Below, one piece after another: positions 16,580 to 26,519 of a stretch of DNA of 64,000 bases; positions within the stretch are counted from its first letter, which is position 1; the number at the start of each line of letters is the position of its first letter. Below the pieces are notes generated by a model. It saw only the letters and a program-made list of their open reading frames with translations, made no database searches and was not told where the DNA came from. Location: contig CAVCGL010000004.1 in the NCBI GenBank assembly GCA_963601915.1, positions 82,243 through 146,242 on the forward strand. Reading direction: 5' to 3'. Origin of the DNA: Butyricicoccus_A sp963601915 (lineage in GTDB: Bacteria; Bacillota; Clostridia; Oscillospirales; Butyricicoccaceae). The position numbers and the translations under genes were made by a program.

Positions 16580-19405
16580 ATGCAGGAGAATATTCATGTA
16601 AAAGGTGCTCGAGAGCACAATTTAAAAAACGTCGAGGTATGGATTCCGCGCGATAAACTGGTTGTCTTAACCGGCTTGTCCGGCAGCGGCAAATCTTCCT
16701 TGGCATTTGATACAATTTATGCCGAAGGACAGCGGCGATACGTCGAGTCGCTGTCCTCTTATGCACGGCAGTTTTTGGGGCAGATGGATAAACCGGATGT
16801 GGATTTTATTGAAGGCTTGTCTCCAGCGATTTCCATTGACCAGAAAACAACGAGCAAAAACCCACGGTCTACGGTAGGAACCGTCACAGAGATTTATGAT
16901 TATCTGCGCTTGATGTGGGCGCGTGTCGGTACACCGCACTGCCCAAAATGCGGAAAGGAAATCAAGCAACAGACGATTGACCAGATTGTCGATCAGCTGT
17001 TTGCATTGCCGGAGCGCACCAAATTGCAAATTTTGGCGCCGGTTGTTCGGCAACGCAAAGGCGAACATGTCAAGGTTTTTGCCGAAGCACGCAAAAGCGG
17101 TTATGTCCGCGTGCGTGTGGATGGCAATCTCTATGATCTATCGGAAGAAATCAAGCTGGAAAAGAACAAAAAACACAGCATTGAGATCGTAGTCGATCGA
17201 ATTATTATCAAAGACGGCATTCGCAGCCGCCTGACAGACTCGATAGAGACTGCATGTGCGCAGACCGGCGGTTTGGTGATGGCAGAGATTCTCGGAGACA
17301 AGACGCTGTCTTTCTCGCAGAATTACGCCTGCGACGATTGTGGGATTTCCATTGAGGAATTGACACCTCGCATGTTCTCGTTCAACAATCCCTACGGCGC
17401 GTGTCCGGTGTGCACGGGTTTGGGGGTACAGATGAAGATTGATCCGGACAGTATCATTCCCAATCCGAAGCTGTCCTTGCGAAAGGGAGCCGTGCAGGCA
17501 AGCGGATGGACAAACTGTGACACGGGATCTATTGCGCGAATGTATTACGATGCTTTGGGCAAACGGTATGGATTCACTCTGGATACACCGATAGAGAAAA
17601 TGTCGGAGGAGGCCGTCCATGCACTGCTGTACGGTACCGGAGAGGAAAAGCTGACTCTGCGCGTTTCGCGTTATTCCGGCGGCAAGATGGAACAGCCGTT
17701 TGAAGGCATTGTGACCAATCTGGAACGCCGCTATAAAGAGACGACATCGGAATGGGCGCGTGCGGAAATCGAAGAGTCTATGCGGGAGACACCGTGTCCG
17801 GAATGCGGCGGGCGCAGGCTGAAAAAAGAACTGCTCGCAGTCACTGTCGGCGGATTAAATATCATGGAGTTTTGTGAGAAGCCGGTCAGCAAGGGCTTGG
17901 AGTTTTTCCAAAATCTCCAGCTGACCGAACAGCAAAATCGCATCGCAGAGCGCATCGTCAAGGAAGCCTGCGCGCGGTTGGGATTTTTGCAAAATGTTGG
18001 CTTGGGATATTTGACGCTGGCACGGCCTTCGGCAACATTGTCCGGCGGTGAGAGCCAGCGCATTCGCTTGGCAACACAAATTGGTTCGGCTTTGATGGGC
18101 GTGTTGTATATTCTAGATGAGCCGTCTATTGGTCTGCATCAGAGAGATAATGACAAGCTGCTCGCCACGCTCAAAAACCTGCGGGACATGGGAAATACCC
18201 TGCTTGTTGTCGAGCATGATGAGGATACCATGCTGGCGGCGGACTACATTGTGGATGTTGGACCGGGAGCAGGCACCAACGGCGGAGAGATTGTCTATGC
18301 CGGAAATGTGCATGGCTTGGTGCAGTGCGAGCAATCCATCACGGGACAATATTTAAGCGGAAAACGTCAAATTTTGGTTCCAGATCAAAGAAGAACCGGC
18401 AATGGCAAGCAGTTAACCTTTACAGGGTGCCGCGTCAATAATTTGCAAAACCAAACGTTTGATATTCCGCTCGGCACGTTCACTTGTGTGACCGGTGTGT
18501 CCGGCAGCGGCAAATCTTCGTTTGTCAATGAGATTCTCTATAAAAAGCTGGCGGCAGAACTGAATCGGGCAAAATGCAAGCCGGGCGCTTTTGATGAGGT
18601 GATCGGGCTGGAGCATTTGGACAAGGTGATTGATATTGACCAGTCGCCGATTGGACGCACGCCGCGCTCCAATCCGGCGACATATACCGGTCTGTTTAAC
18701 GACATTCGTTCCTTGTTTGCGCAGACACAAGATGCAAAAATGCGTGCCTATGGCCCGGGAAGATTCTCGTTTAATGTCAAGGGCGGGCGCTGTGAAGCGT
18801 GCACCGGCGACGGCTTGATTAAGATTGAGATGCATTTCCTGCCGGATTTATATGTCCCGTGTGAAGTGTGCAAAGGCAAACGATACAACAAAGAGACGCT
18901 GGAAGTGCGTTATAAGGGCAAAAATATTTCCGATGTGCTGGATATGACGGTGGATGAAGCGGTTACGTTCTTTGAAAATGTCCCTAAGATTCACAGACGC
19001 CTGCTGACACTGCAAGAGGTCGGACTGGGCTATGTCAAGATTGGTCAATCGTCTACCACGTTGTCCGGCGGCGAGAGCCAGCGTGTCAAGCTCGCTACGG
19101 AGCTTTCTAAACGCTCGACGGGCCGCACAATGTATATTCTGGATGAGCCGACAACTGGTTTGCACACGGCGGATGTTCATCGCTTGCTGGACGTGCTGCA
19201 AAAACTGGTAGATGGCGGCAATACAGTTGTAGTGATTGAACACAATTTGGATGTCATTAAAGTCGCAGATCACATTATTGATCTGGGGCCGGAAGGCGGC
19301 GATGGCGGCGGACGCATTGTCTGCACAGGCACGCCGGAACAGGTCATGCAGTGTGGGCAATCGTATACGGGTCAGTATCTGAAAAAATATTTGGAAAAGA
19401 AGTAA
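16580..19405 (+). CDS. uvrA: Excinuclease ABC subunit A
   Basis: 941 residues. Two ABC ATPase modules, each with Walker A GLSGSGKSS / GVSGSGKSS and signature LSGGESQR. Zinc modules are at CPKC, CDDCG...CPVC and CEAC...CEVC. It recognises DNA damage as a dimer and loads UvrB. Operon with uvrB. Confidence 0.98.
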   Translation: MQENIHVKGAREHNLKNVEVWIPRDKLVVLTGLSGSGKSSLAFDTIYAEGQRRYVESLSSYARQFLGQMDKPDVDFIEGLSPAISIDQKTTSKNPRSTVGTVTEIYDYLRLMWARVGTPHCPKCGKEIKQQTIDQIVDQLFALPERTKLQILAPVVRQRKGEHVKVFAEARKSGYVRVRVDGNLYDLSEEIKLEKNKKHSIEIVVDRIIIKDGIRSRLTDSIETACAQTGGLVMAEILGDKTLSFSQNYACDDCGISIEELTPRMFSFNNPYGACPVCTGLGVQMKIDPDSIIPNPKLSLRKGAVQASGWTNCDTGSIARMYYDALGKRYGFTLDTPIEKMSEEAVHALLYGTGEEKLTLRVSRYSGGKMEQPFEGIVTNLERRYKETTSEWARAEIEESMRETPCPECGGRRLKKELLAVTVGGLNIMEFCEKPVSKGLEFFQNLQLTEQQNRIAERIVKEACARLGFLQNVGLGYLTLARPSATLSGGESQRIRLATQIGSALMGVLYILDEPSIGLHQRDNDKLLATLKNLRDMGNTLLVVEHDEDTMLAADYIVDVGPGAGTNGGEIVYAGNVHGLVQCEQSITGQYLSGKRQILVPDQRRTGNGKQLTFTGCRVNNLQNQTFDIPLGTFTCVTGVSGSGKSSFVNEILYKKLAAELNRAKCKPGAFDEVIGLEHLDKVIDIDQSPIGRTPRSNPATYTGLFNDIRSLFAQTQDAKMRAYGPGRFSFNVKGGRCEACTGDGLIKIEMHFLPDLYVPCEVCKGKRYNKETLEVRYKGKNISDVLDMTVDEAVTFFENVPKIHRRLLTLQEVGLGYVKIGQSSTTLSGGESQRVKLATELSKRSTGRTMYILDEPTTGLHTADVHRLLDVLQKLVDGGNTVVVIEHNLDVIKVADHIIDLGPEGGDGGGRIVCTGTPEQVMQCGQSYTGQYLKKYLEKK

Positions 19406-19417
19406 AAATTTTTGGGC

Positions 19418-19457
19418 AAAGAGGAGCAAATCCGCAGTTGGGTTTGCTTCTCTTTTT
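19418..19457 (+). terminator. Intrinsic terminator after uvrBA
   Basis: A 16-bp stem (AAAGAGGAGCAAATCC / GGGTTTGCTTCTCTTT with two G-U pairs), 6-base loop and T-run. Confidence 0.9.
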
Positions 19458-19535
19458 GCATTTCTTGGAGATAAACGGGAATTCGTGAAGAGACGGTAAA
19501 TTTTCCCTATTGTCGGCGGAATTCTTTCGGAAATC

Positions 19536-19564
19536 TTGTGAACGGACGTTTTTTTTGTTATACT
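19536..19564 (+). promoter_or_regulatory. Sigma-A promoter upstream of recJ
   Basis: TTGTGA (19536-19541) and TATACT (19559-19564), 17-base spacer, 37 bases before the recJ ATG. Confidence 0.75.
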
Positions 19565-19601
19565 GTTATGTGAATTAAAATAATATAAAAGAGGAGTTGC
19601 A

Positions 19602-21707
19602 ATGAAATCAAAAAAATGGAACATTGCCCGGCCGGATATAGGCGCTGTGCGCAGTCTGACAAAGACCTGCGGCTATGCACCGCTGACGGCAGCCGTGTTG
19701 TGTGCACGGGGACTGGACACGCCGGAAAAAGCGCAGGCTTTTCTGAGTCATGACCTGTCCGGACTGCATGATCCGTTCTTACTGCCTGACATGCATCGCG
19801 CAGTAGAGGCGATTGACAACGCAATTGCAGACGGCGAGCACATTGCCGTGTTTGGTGACTACGATGTGGACGGAATCACATCCACCTGCGTCCTCGTTCG
19901 TTATTTAAAGAGCAGGGGAGCTGCGTGCAGCTACTATATTCCGGATCGTCTGACCGAAGGATATGGTCTGAACAAGCCAGCTCTGTTGTCGCTCAAGCAA
20001 TCAGGCGTCTCGATGGTTATTACGGTGGATTCCGGCATCACGGCGGTAGAAGAAATCGCATACGCCAATGAAATCGGATTAAAAGTCGTTGTGACTGACC
20101 ATCATGAATGTAAGGACGATTTGCCGCATGCGGTGGCTGTTGTCAACCCGAAGCGAACCGACAGCACGTATCCGTTCAAAGATCTCGCTGGTGTTGGCGT
20201 GGTATTTAAGCTGATTTGTGCCTTAGAGCATCCCAAACAGCTGGAACAGGTCATGACGACCTACCTGGATTTGGTTGCTGTTGGTACGATTGCAGATGTT
20301 ATGCGGCTGCAGGGCGAAAACCGCGTGATTGTCACATATGGTTTGCTGCTGTTGCAGCAGACGGACAATCCTGGTCTGCGGATGCTGATGCGGGAAGCGG
20401 GCGTGGAAACGCGCCGGATGACTTCCTCCGTGGTCAGCTTTACCTTGGCACCGCGTATCAATGCAGCCGGACGCATGGGCTGTGCAGATGAGGCTGCGGA
20501 GCTGTTTTTGACAGACAGCCCGCATCGCGCACAGGAAATTGCGGCGTTGCTTTGCAGTCAGAATAAGCAGCGGCAAAATGCAGAAAATGAAATTTTGCGG
20601 CAGGCATATGATGTGCTGCAAAAGGAATATGACCCGCAGGAAGACCGCATGATTGTTTTGTGGGGAGAAAATTGGCATCACGGTGTGATCGGTATTGTGT
20701 CCTCACGTATTTCTGACCGGTATGGATGTCCAACCGTGCTGATTTCCCTGGATGGTGAACACGGAAAAGGCTCTGGACGTTCCGTCAATGGATTTAATCT
20801 GTTTGAAGCGCTGGAACACAGCTCACAATATTTGGAGAAGTTCGGCGGACATGCTTTGGCAGCTGGATTGACTATTTCTCGAGACATGCTGCCAGCCTTC
20901 AAAAAGAGCATCTGTGCGTATGCAAAGCAAAATATTACGGAGCAGGATTTGATGCCGGTTGTCAATATCGACTGCTTGATTTCTCCGGACGATATTACCA
21001 TGGAGTCCATTCGGGAGCTGAGCATTCTGGAACCGTATGGCATGGGAAACCGAGAACCGATTTTTGCGATTCGAGAGATGACCGTGGAGGAGATCACACC
21101 GATTTCCAGTGACAGGCATCTCAAAATGTCTCTGATTAAGGGCAATCGCCGGTTTACCGCTATGCTGTTCGGCACAGGCTCCGGCGGATGTCCGGTTGTA
21201 CAGGGAGATATTGTAGACGCGGCATTTAGCTTGGAAATCAACCATTTTCGCAACCAGCAGACCATTCAGCTCATGCTCAAAGACATTCGGCTGAGCGATT
21301 GCGAGCTGGAACGCGACCACTATTTTTTGTCTGTCTATTCGCATTTTATCAACGGAGAAGCGCTGACGGACAATCAAGTCAATCAGATTTACCCCAATCG
21401 CCCGGATCTTGTGGCGGTATGGCGACATATTATCTCGCAGGCGGAAAACAAAAAGCTGACAGCGCCGTATAATACGCTGTCACGGAGAATTTCTTATGAA
21501 TCCAGACGACTGGTCAATATCGGTAAGCTGTTTGTCTGTCTGGATGTGTTCTCGGAGAGCCGCCTGTTAAATTACCATTTTAAAAACAACCTGTTGTACA
21601 TTCGGATTTTACCGTTTCAGGGAAAAGCGGATATTACCAAGTCGGTGGTATTGGCAACCTTGAAACATAGAAAACAACAAAACGCGGCTGAAAATCAGCT
21701 GAGTTGA
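19602..21707 (+). CDS. recJ: Single-stranded-DNA-specific exonuclease RecJ
   Basis: 701 residues. DHH phosphoesterase motifs FGDYDVDGITS (~86-96) and TDHHE (~165), the DHHA1 region with GSGRSVNGFNL and GGHALAAGLT, and an OB-like C-terminal part. It digests ssDNA 5' to 3' in recombination and repair. It heads a close-packed run of genes. In many Firmicutes apt lies between recJ and relA; here only 15 bases separate them. Confidence 0.95.
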   Translation: MKSKKWNIARPDIGAVRSLTKTCGYAPLTAAVLCARGLDTPEKAQAFLSHDLSGLHDPFLLPDMHRAVEAIDNAIADGEHIAVFGDYDVDGITSTCVLVRYLKSRGAACSYYIPDRLTEGYGLNKPALLSLKQSGVSMVITVDSGITAVEEIAYANEIGLKVVVTDHHECKDDLPHAVAVVNPKRTDSTYPFKDLAGVGVVFKLICALEHPKQLEQVMTTYLDLVAVGTIADVMRLQGENRVIVTYGLLLLQQTDNPGLRMLMREAGVETRRMTSSVVSFTLAPRINAAGRMGCADEAAELFLTDSPHRAQEIAALLCSQNKQRQNAENEILRQAYDVLQKEYDPQEDRMIVLWGENWHHGVIGIVSSRISDRYGCPTVLISLDGEHGKGSGRSVNGFNLFEALEHSSQYLEKFGGHALAAGLTISRDMLPAFKKSICAYAKQNITEQDLMPVVNIDCLISPDDITMESIRELSILEPYGMGNREPIFAIREMTVEEITPISSDRHLKMSLIKGNRRFTAMLFGTGSGGCPVVQGDIVDAAFSLEINHFRNQQTIQLMLKDIRLSDCELERDHYFLSVYSHFINGEALTDNQVNQIYPNRPDLVAVWRHIISQAENKKLTAPYNTLSRRISYESRRLVNIGKLFVCLDVFSESRLLNYHFKNNLLYIRILPFQGKADITKSVVLATLKHRKQQNAAENQLS

Positions 21708-21722
21708 CCGGGGAGTGAGCAT

Positions 21723-23897
21723 ATGGATATTCAAAACAAGATTGATTTTTTATTACAACGTGTAGAAAAGCAGACACCGAATGCAGATGTCAACAAAATC
21801 CGCCGCGCATACGAGTGCGCCAACAAGGCACACGAAGGACAGAAGCGGAAAAATGGCGATCCGTATATCATTCATCCGGTCTCTGTGGCAGAAATTATCG
21901 TGGAGATGGGATTGGATACCGACTCCATCTGTGCGGGTCTCCTGCATGACTGTATTGAGGATACTGCCTTCGGATACGATGAAATCAAGGAACAGTTCGG
22001 CGAATCGGTAGCAGACCTGGTCAATGGCGTGACGCGCTTGGGACAGCTGCATTATTCCAAGGCGCAGGAACAGGTTGAGGATCTGCGCAAGATGCTGATT
22101 GCCATGGCAAAGGATATTCGCGTCATTCTCATTAAACTGGCGGATCGCCTGCACAATATGCGTACCATGCAGTATATGACGGTGGAAAAACAGCGTTCCA
22201 AGTCGTTGGAGACAATGGAAATCTACGCACCGATTGCGCACCGCTTGGGTATGCAGCGCGTCAAGTGGGAACTGGAAGATCTGTCGCTGAAATATCTCGA
22301 CCCGATTGGCTATAAGGAAATTGTAGACGGCTTGGAGCGGCAGCGTCCGGAGCTGGAAGAGATGCTCGACCGCATCAAAAAGACAATTCACGGCAAGTTG
22401 GACGAGAGCGGCATCAAAAATTCTATTTCCGCCCGCGTCAAGCATATTTATAGTATTTATCGCAAGATGTTCGAGCAAAACAAGAGCATCAACGAGATCT
22501 ACGATATTTGCGCCGTGCGCGTAATTGTAGAGTCTGTGGCGGACTGCTATAATGTGTTGGGCTATGTGCATGACCTGTACAAGCCGATTCCGGGACGATT
22601 TAAGGACTATATCTCGACGCCGAAGCCGAATGGCTATCGGTCGCTGCACACGACAGTCATTGGTCGCTCCGGTGTGCCGTTTGAGGTGCAGATTCGCACA
22701 GAAGAAATGCACAAGATGGCGGAATACGGTATTGCGGCGCATTGGAAGTACAAGGAGCATTTGCAGAAGAGCAGTGGCGAACAGACGTATGCGTGGATTC
22801 GCCAGCTGCTGGAGTCGCAGCAAGATACCGAGGCCGAAGACTTTATCAAGCACATCAAGGTAGATTTGTTCGCAGATGAAGTATTTGTGTTTACCCCGCG
22901 CGGAGATGCGGTTAGTTTGCCGGTAGGTGCTACGCCGATTGATTTTGCCTATGGTATTCACTCTGCAGTTGGCAACCGGATGACTGGATGTAAAGTCAAT
23001 GGTCGTATTGCGCCGATTAACTACACACTGAAAAACGGCGATGTGGTCGAAATCTTGACTTCCAAAGAGACACATGGTCCGAAGCGTGATTGGTTGAAAA
23101 CCGTTAAGACATCTGAAGCTCGAAACAAGATTAAGCAGTGGTTTAAGAAAGAGTGCCGCGAGGAGAATATTGAACAGGGTCGCGCTGATCTGGAACGTGA
23201 ACTGCGCTCCAGCTTATTGTACAGTCACTTTATGGAAAAGCTGGAAATTCAGAAGAATGTTCTGGAAAAATTCGGATATCCAAACTTAGAAGAGATGTAT
23301 AATGCATTGGGCTATGGCGGCATTACCGTGACAAAGGTGCTCAATAAGGTGCGCGATGAAGTCATTCGCGCGAGAAAGCAGGAGGAAAAACAGAGACCGC
23401 TCAATACGAAGACGACACCGCGTGGACGTTCAGATTCCGGTGTTGTTGTCGAAGGCTTGGATGATGTTGACTGCAAAGTGAAATTTGCTCGCTGTTGTAC
23501 ACCGGTGCCGGGTGATGATATTATCGGATATGTCACCCGCGGGTTTGGTGTTTCTGTTCACCGAAAAGACTGCGTCAATGTCAAAAATGCCAATCCGGAA
23601 GACAAAAAGCGCTGGGTAAACGTTTACTGGGATGAAAGCCATGTGGAATCCAAGGAACGATTCAGCACGGCAATTCAGATTTCTACCAATGACCGCATGG
23701 GCGTCATGAATGATGTTTTGCAGCTGCTGGCGAATAACCATATCAACGTCAAGGACTTTAATGGCAAAACACTGTCCGAAGGCTACGGCATCATTAACAT
23801 TGTCATTGCCGTCACGGGTCTGGCACAGCTGGATGCACTGACAAAGAAGCTGCGCGGTCTGCGCGGTGTCATTAACGTCACGCGCCAGACCATGTGA
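21723..23897 (+). CDS. relA: Bifunctional (p)ppGpp synthetase/hydrolase
   Basis: 724 residues, full-length RSH protein. An N-terminal HD hydrolase with intact HDxxED (LLHDCIEDT, ~76) and a synthetase domain with YRSLHTTV (~300) and VQIRTEEMH come first. TGS (EVFVFTPRGDAVSLPVGATP, ~390), a CC-motif region (ARCCTPVPGDDIIGY) and a C-terminal ACT domain (650-724) follow. Both catalytic sites look intact, so it should make and degrade the stringent-response alarmone. recJ-relA-dtd is a conserved Firmicutes order. Confidence 0.97.
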   Translation: MDIQNKIDFLLQRVEKQTPNADVNKIRRAYECANKAHEGQKRKNGDPYIIHPVSVAEIIVEMGLDTDSICAGLLHDCIEDTAFGYDEIKEQFGESVADLVNGVTRLGQLHYSKAQEQVEDLRKMLIAMAKDIRVILIKLADRLHNMRTMQYMTVEKQRSKSLETMEIYAPIAHRLGMQRVKWELEDLSLKYLDPIGYKEIVDGLERQRPELEEMLDRIKKTIHGKLDESGIKNSISARVKHIYSIYRKMFEQNKSINEIYDICAVRVIVESVADCYNVLGYVHDLYKPIPGRFKDYISTPKPNGYRSLHTTVIGRSGVPFEVQIRTEEMHKMAEYGIAAHWKYKEHLQKSSGEQTYAWIRQLLESQQDTEAEDFIKHIKVDLFADEVFVFTPRGDAVSLPVGATPIDFAYGIHSAVGNRMTGCKVNGRIAPINYTLKNGDVVEILTSKETHGPKRDWLKTVKTSEARNKIKQWFKKECREENIEQGRADLERELRSSLLYSHFMEKLEIQKNVLEKFGYPNLEEMYNALGYGGITVTKVLNKVRDEVIRARKQEEKQRPLNTKTTPRGRSDSGVVVEGLDDVDCKVKFARCCTPVPGDDIIGYVTRGFGVSVHRKDCVNVKNANPEDKKRWVNVYWDESHVESKERFSTAIQISTNDRMGVMNDVLQLLANNHINVKDFNGKTLSEGYGIINIVIAVTGLAQLDALTKKLRGLRGVINVTRQTM

Positions 23898-23907
23898 GGA
23901 GGAAACC

Positions 23908-24366
23908 ATGAGAGCCGTATTACAGCGTGTCACGCACGCAAAAGTAACCATAGAAGGACAGGTATCCGGTGAAATCGGAACAGGCTTTCTCGTTCTTCTC
24001 GGCGTTGCGCCGGAAGACACCCAAGAGCAAGCCCTGTATCTGGCGAGAAAGATTGCCGGTCTGCGCGTTTTTACCGATGACAATGATAAAATGAATTTAG
24101 CCCTTGCTGATGTCGGCGGAAGGCTGCTGGTCGTCAGCCAGTTTACACTGTATGCCGACTGCCGCAAGGGAAAACGACCGAATTTCACCAAAGCGGCGAA
24201 AGGCGAACAGGCAAATGCCTTGTATGAATATTTTGTCAATTGCTGCCGTGGTCTGGGCATTGAGACCCAGACCGGTGAATTTGGCGCAGATATGAAGGTC
24301 GAGCTGCTCAACGATGGACCTGTGACCATTCTGCTGGACACCGATGAGCTGATGCGAAAGAAATAA
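23908..24366 (+). CDS. dtd: D-aminoacyl-tRNA deacylase
   Basis: 152 residues. Start 23908 (MRAVLQRVTHAKV) follows GAGGAGG directly and gives the invariant family N-terminus. It shows the SQFTLYAD and NDGPVT (Gly-cisPro region) motifs that form the active site across the dimer. It removes D-amino acids wrongly loaded on tRNA. 10 bases after relA. Confidence 0.96.
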   Translation: MRAVLQRVTHAKVTIEGQVSGEIGTGFLVLLGVAPEDTQEQALYLARKIAGLRVFTDDNDKMNLALADVGGRLLVVSQFTLYADCRKGKRPNFTKAAKGEQANALYEYFVNCCRGLGIETQTGEFGADMKVELLNDGPVTILLDTDELMRKK

Positions 24367-24377
24367 GAGGAAATACT

Positions 24378-25028
24378 ATGCAAATCAAGCAATTTGTGGT
24401 AGGCGATGTCGCTACCAACTGTTATCTTGTCTGGGATGAAACATCACACGAGGGCGCAATTGTCGATCCGGGTGATCGCGCAGAACAGCTCATCCAGACC
24501 ATACAAGAAGAACACGTTCAGCTGAAATATATTCTGCTGACCCATGCCCATTTTGACCATATTCTCGCAGTTGGAGCCATCAAGCGTGCGACAGGTGCAC
24601 AGGTCGTTGTCAGCAAGCAGGATGAATACCTGCTCGACGCCAACGCAGCACTGTCGCCGTTTGGCGCATATGGCAGACAGCTGATGAGCCGATTTGATTT
24701 TCCCGGCGCAGATATTTGGGCGGAAGAAGGCACAACGGTTTCGTTTGGCGGCATGACAGCGACGTATTACAGCACACCGGGACACACGCCCGGCTCGTGT
24801 GTGATTCGCTTGGACGATGTGGTATTGTTTACCGGCGACACACTGTTCCGTGAAAACTGCGGCAGAACCGATCTGCCGGGCGGCAGCTGGAATGATATGC
24901 TCCGTTCGCTGAAAAAGCTGCATGATATGCCGGGAGATTTCCGTGTTCTGCCGGGACATGAGGGCTTGTCTACACTGGAGCACGAACGGCAGCACAATCC
25001 GTATATGATTGAGGCAGTCGGCAGATGA
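24378..25028 (+). CDS. MBL-fold metallo-hydrolase, glyoxalase II-like
   Basis: 216 residues. Metal motif THAHFDH (HxHxDH, ~55), further ligands in TPGHTPGSC, LFTGDTLF and LPGHEG. It resembles the YqgX/glyoxalase-II branch; a thioester substrate is likely but not shown. Its stop overlaps the hemZ ATG by 4 bases. Confidence 0.9.
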   Translation: MQIKQFVVGDVATNCYLVWDETSHEGAIVDPGDRAEQLIQTIQEEHVQLKYILLTHAHFDHILAVGAIKRATGAQVVVSKQDEYLLDANAALSPFGAYGRQLMSRFDFPGADIWAEEGTTVSFGGMTATYYSTPGHTPGSCVIRLDDVVLFTGDTLFRENCGRTDLPGGSWNDMLRSLKKLHDMPGDFRVLPGHEGLSTLEHERQHNPYMIEAVGR

Positions 25029-26509
25029 TTTATACCATACAAGGTCTGGAAAATGACCATCCTGTTCGGGAAATGCTGTACAATCTGCTGCCGACAGAGA
25101 TTCCAGAGCGCGCAGACATTGCACCGGATGACACGGATGCGTTGGGCGTTTGTGTCGAACAAATTGGCATGGAACACTGCATCCGCGTGTGCTGTGTGCG
25201 ACAGGGAAAACAGGTGTGTGCGGAACGGCGTGCACCGATTTCTGATGATGCCGAGCAAACCAAACGTGCCCGCACCCATGCGGTCAAAACCGCCATTTTT
25301 GAAGCAGTATCTCCCTTTTTAGATACCGTGCCGGAATGGGGATCGCTAACCGGTGTGCGACCGGCGAAGTTCGCGCGGAGTTTTATGGAACAGGGCTATA
25401 CACCGGCACAGGTGGCAAAGCTGATGACAGAGACCTATCATGTCTCGGCGGCGCGGCGCGCGCTGGCCATCCGCTCCGCAGGCATCGCCATGGATTTGAA
25501 AGAGAAAATCCATCCGAATGATATTTCCATTTATATCGGCATTCCGTTCTGTCCATCTCGATGTAGCTATTGTTCGTTTGTCAGCCATTCAATTGAAAAA
25601 GCAGGCAAGCTGATGGCAGAGTATTTGGATACCCTGTGCGGGGAAATTGTACACACGGGAGAAATTCTCAAGCAGGCAGGGCTGCGCATCGTCACGATTT
25701 ACATCGGCGGCGGCACGCCGACCACATTTTCGGCGCAGCAGATGGATCGTCTGCTCCAGACGGTACATCAGTCCTTTGACTTGCAGGCGCTGGAGGAATT
25801 CACGGTGGAAGCCGGCAGACCGGATACGATCACACGGGAAAAGCTGCTTGTGCTCAAGAAACACGGCGTAGATCGCATTTCCATCAACCCGCAGTCCATG
25901 AACGATGCGGTATTGGAAGGCATTGGACGCCATCACAGCGCACAGGATGTGCTGGATCGCTATCAGACAGCGCGGGAAGTGGGCTTTTCTGCCATCAATA
26001 TGGATACGATTGCAGGACTGGACGGCGATACGCCGGAGAGCTTTGCGCATACCATAGACACTCTGCTCGCGTTACATCCGGAAAATATCACCGTGCATAC
26101 GCTGGCGGCAAAACGCGGCGCCGATCAGCATGACCGCGCACACAATGCGCAAAAACAGGAAACGGTACGTCAGATGCTGGAAATTGCATCGAAAAAGCTG
26201 ACGGCGGCAGGATATGCGCCGTATTATCTGTATCGGCAGAAGTTTATGGCGGGTGGCTTTGAAAATGTCGGCTGGTGTAAGATGGGGTATGAATGCAAGT
26301 ACAATGTCTACATGATGGAGGAATTGCAAACCATCGTTTCGCTCGGTGCAGGCGGCGTGACCAAACTGCTGGGCACAGACGGAAGAAAAATCCGGCGTAT
26401 CAGCAATCCGAAATATCCATATGAATACAATGTTTCATTAGAACGAATCAATGCAGGCAAACAGGCGATTCTGGATTGGGCAAAATCCGGCGTCACGTTG
26501 CCAGACTGA
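25025..26509 (+). CDS. hemZ: Coproporphyrinogen III dehydrogenase-like radical SAM protein HemZ
   Basis: 494 residues. A ~160-residue N-terminal extension precedes a radical-SAM domain with CPSRCSYC (CxxxCxxC, residues ~179-186) in GIPFCPSRCSYCSF. YIGGGTPT and a HemN-like C-terminal part follow. This extension plus HemN-like core is the HemZ architecture of Firmicutes, assigned to oxygen-independent haem synthesis. No other haem genes are nearby, so the actual substrate in this organism is open. Confidence 0.9.
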   Translation: MIYTIQGLENDHPVREMLYNLLPTEIPERADIAPDDTDALGVCVEQIGMEHCIRVCCVRQGKQVCAERRAPISDDAEQTKRARTHAVKTAIFEAVSPFLDTVPEWGSLTGVRPAKFARSFMEQGYTPAQVAKLMTETYHVSAARRALAIRSAGIAMDLKEKIHPNDISIYIGIPFCPSRCSYCSFVSHSIEKAGKLMAEYLDTLCGEIVHTGEILKQAGLRIVTIYIGGGTPTTFSAQQMDRLLQTVHQSFDLQALEEFTVEAGRPDTITREKLLVLKKHGVDRISINPQSMNDAVLEGIGRHHSAQDVLDRYQTAREVGFSAINMDTIAGLDGDTPESFAHTIDTLLALHPENITVHTLAAKRGADQHDRAHNAQKQETVRQMLEIASKKLTAAGYAPYYLYRQKFMAGGFENVGWCKMGYECKYNVYMMEELQTIVSLGAGGVTKLLGTDGRKIRRISNPKYPYEYNVSLERINAGKQAILDWAKSGVTLPD

Positions 26510-26519
26510 GGAAAAATAC

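Noticed and set aside
21753..23075. 440-codon open frame antisense to relA
   Set aside because: Low-information His/Arg/Asn-rich translation with no motif; overlaps a fully conserved RSH protein.
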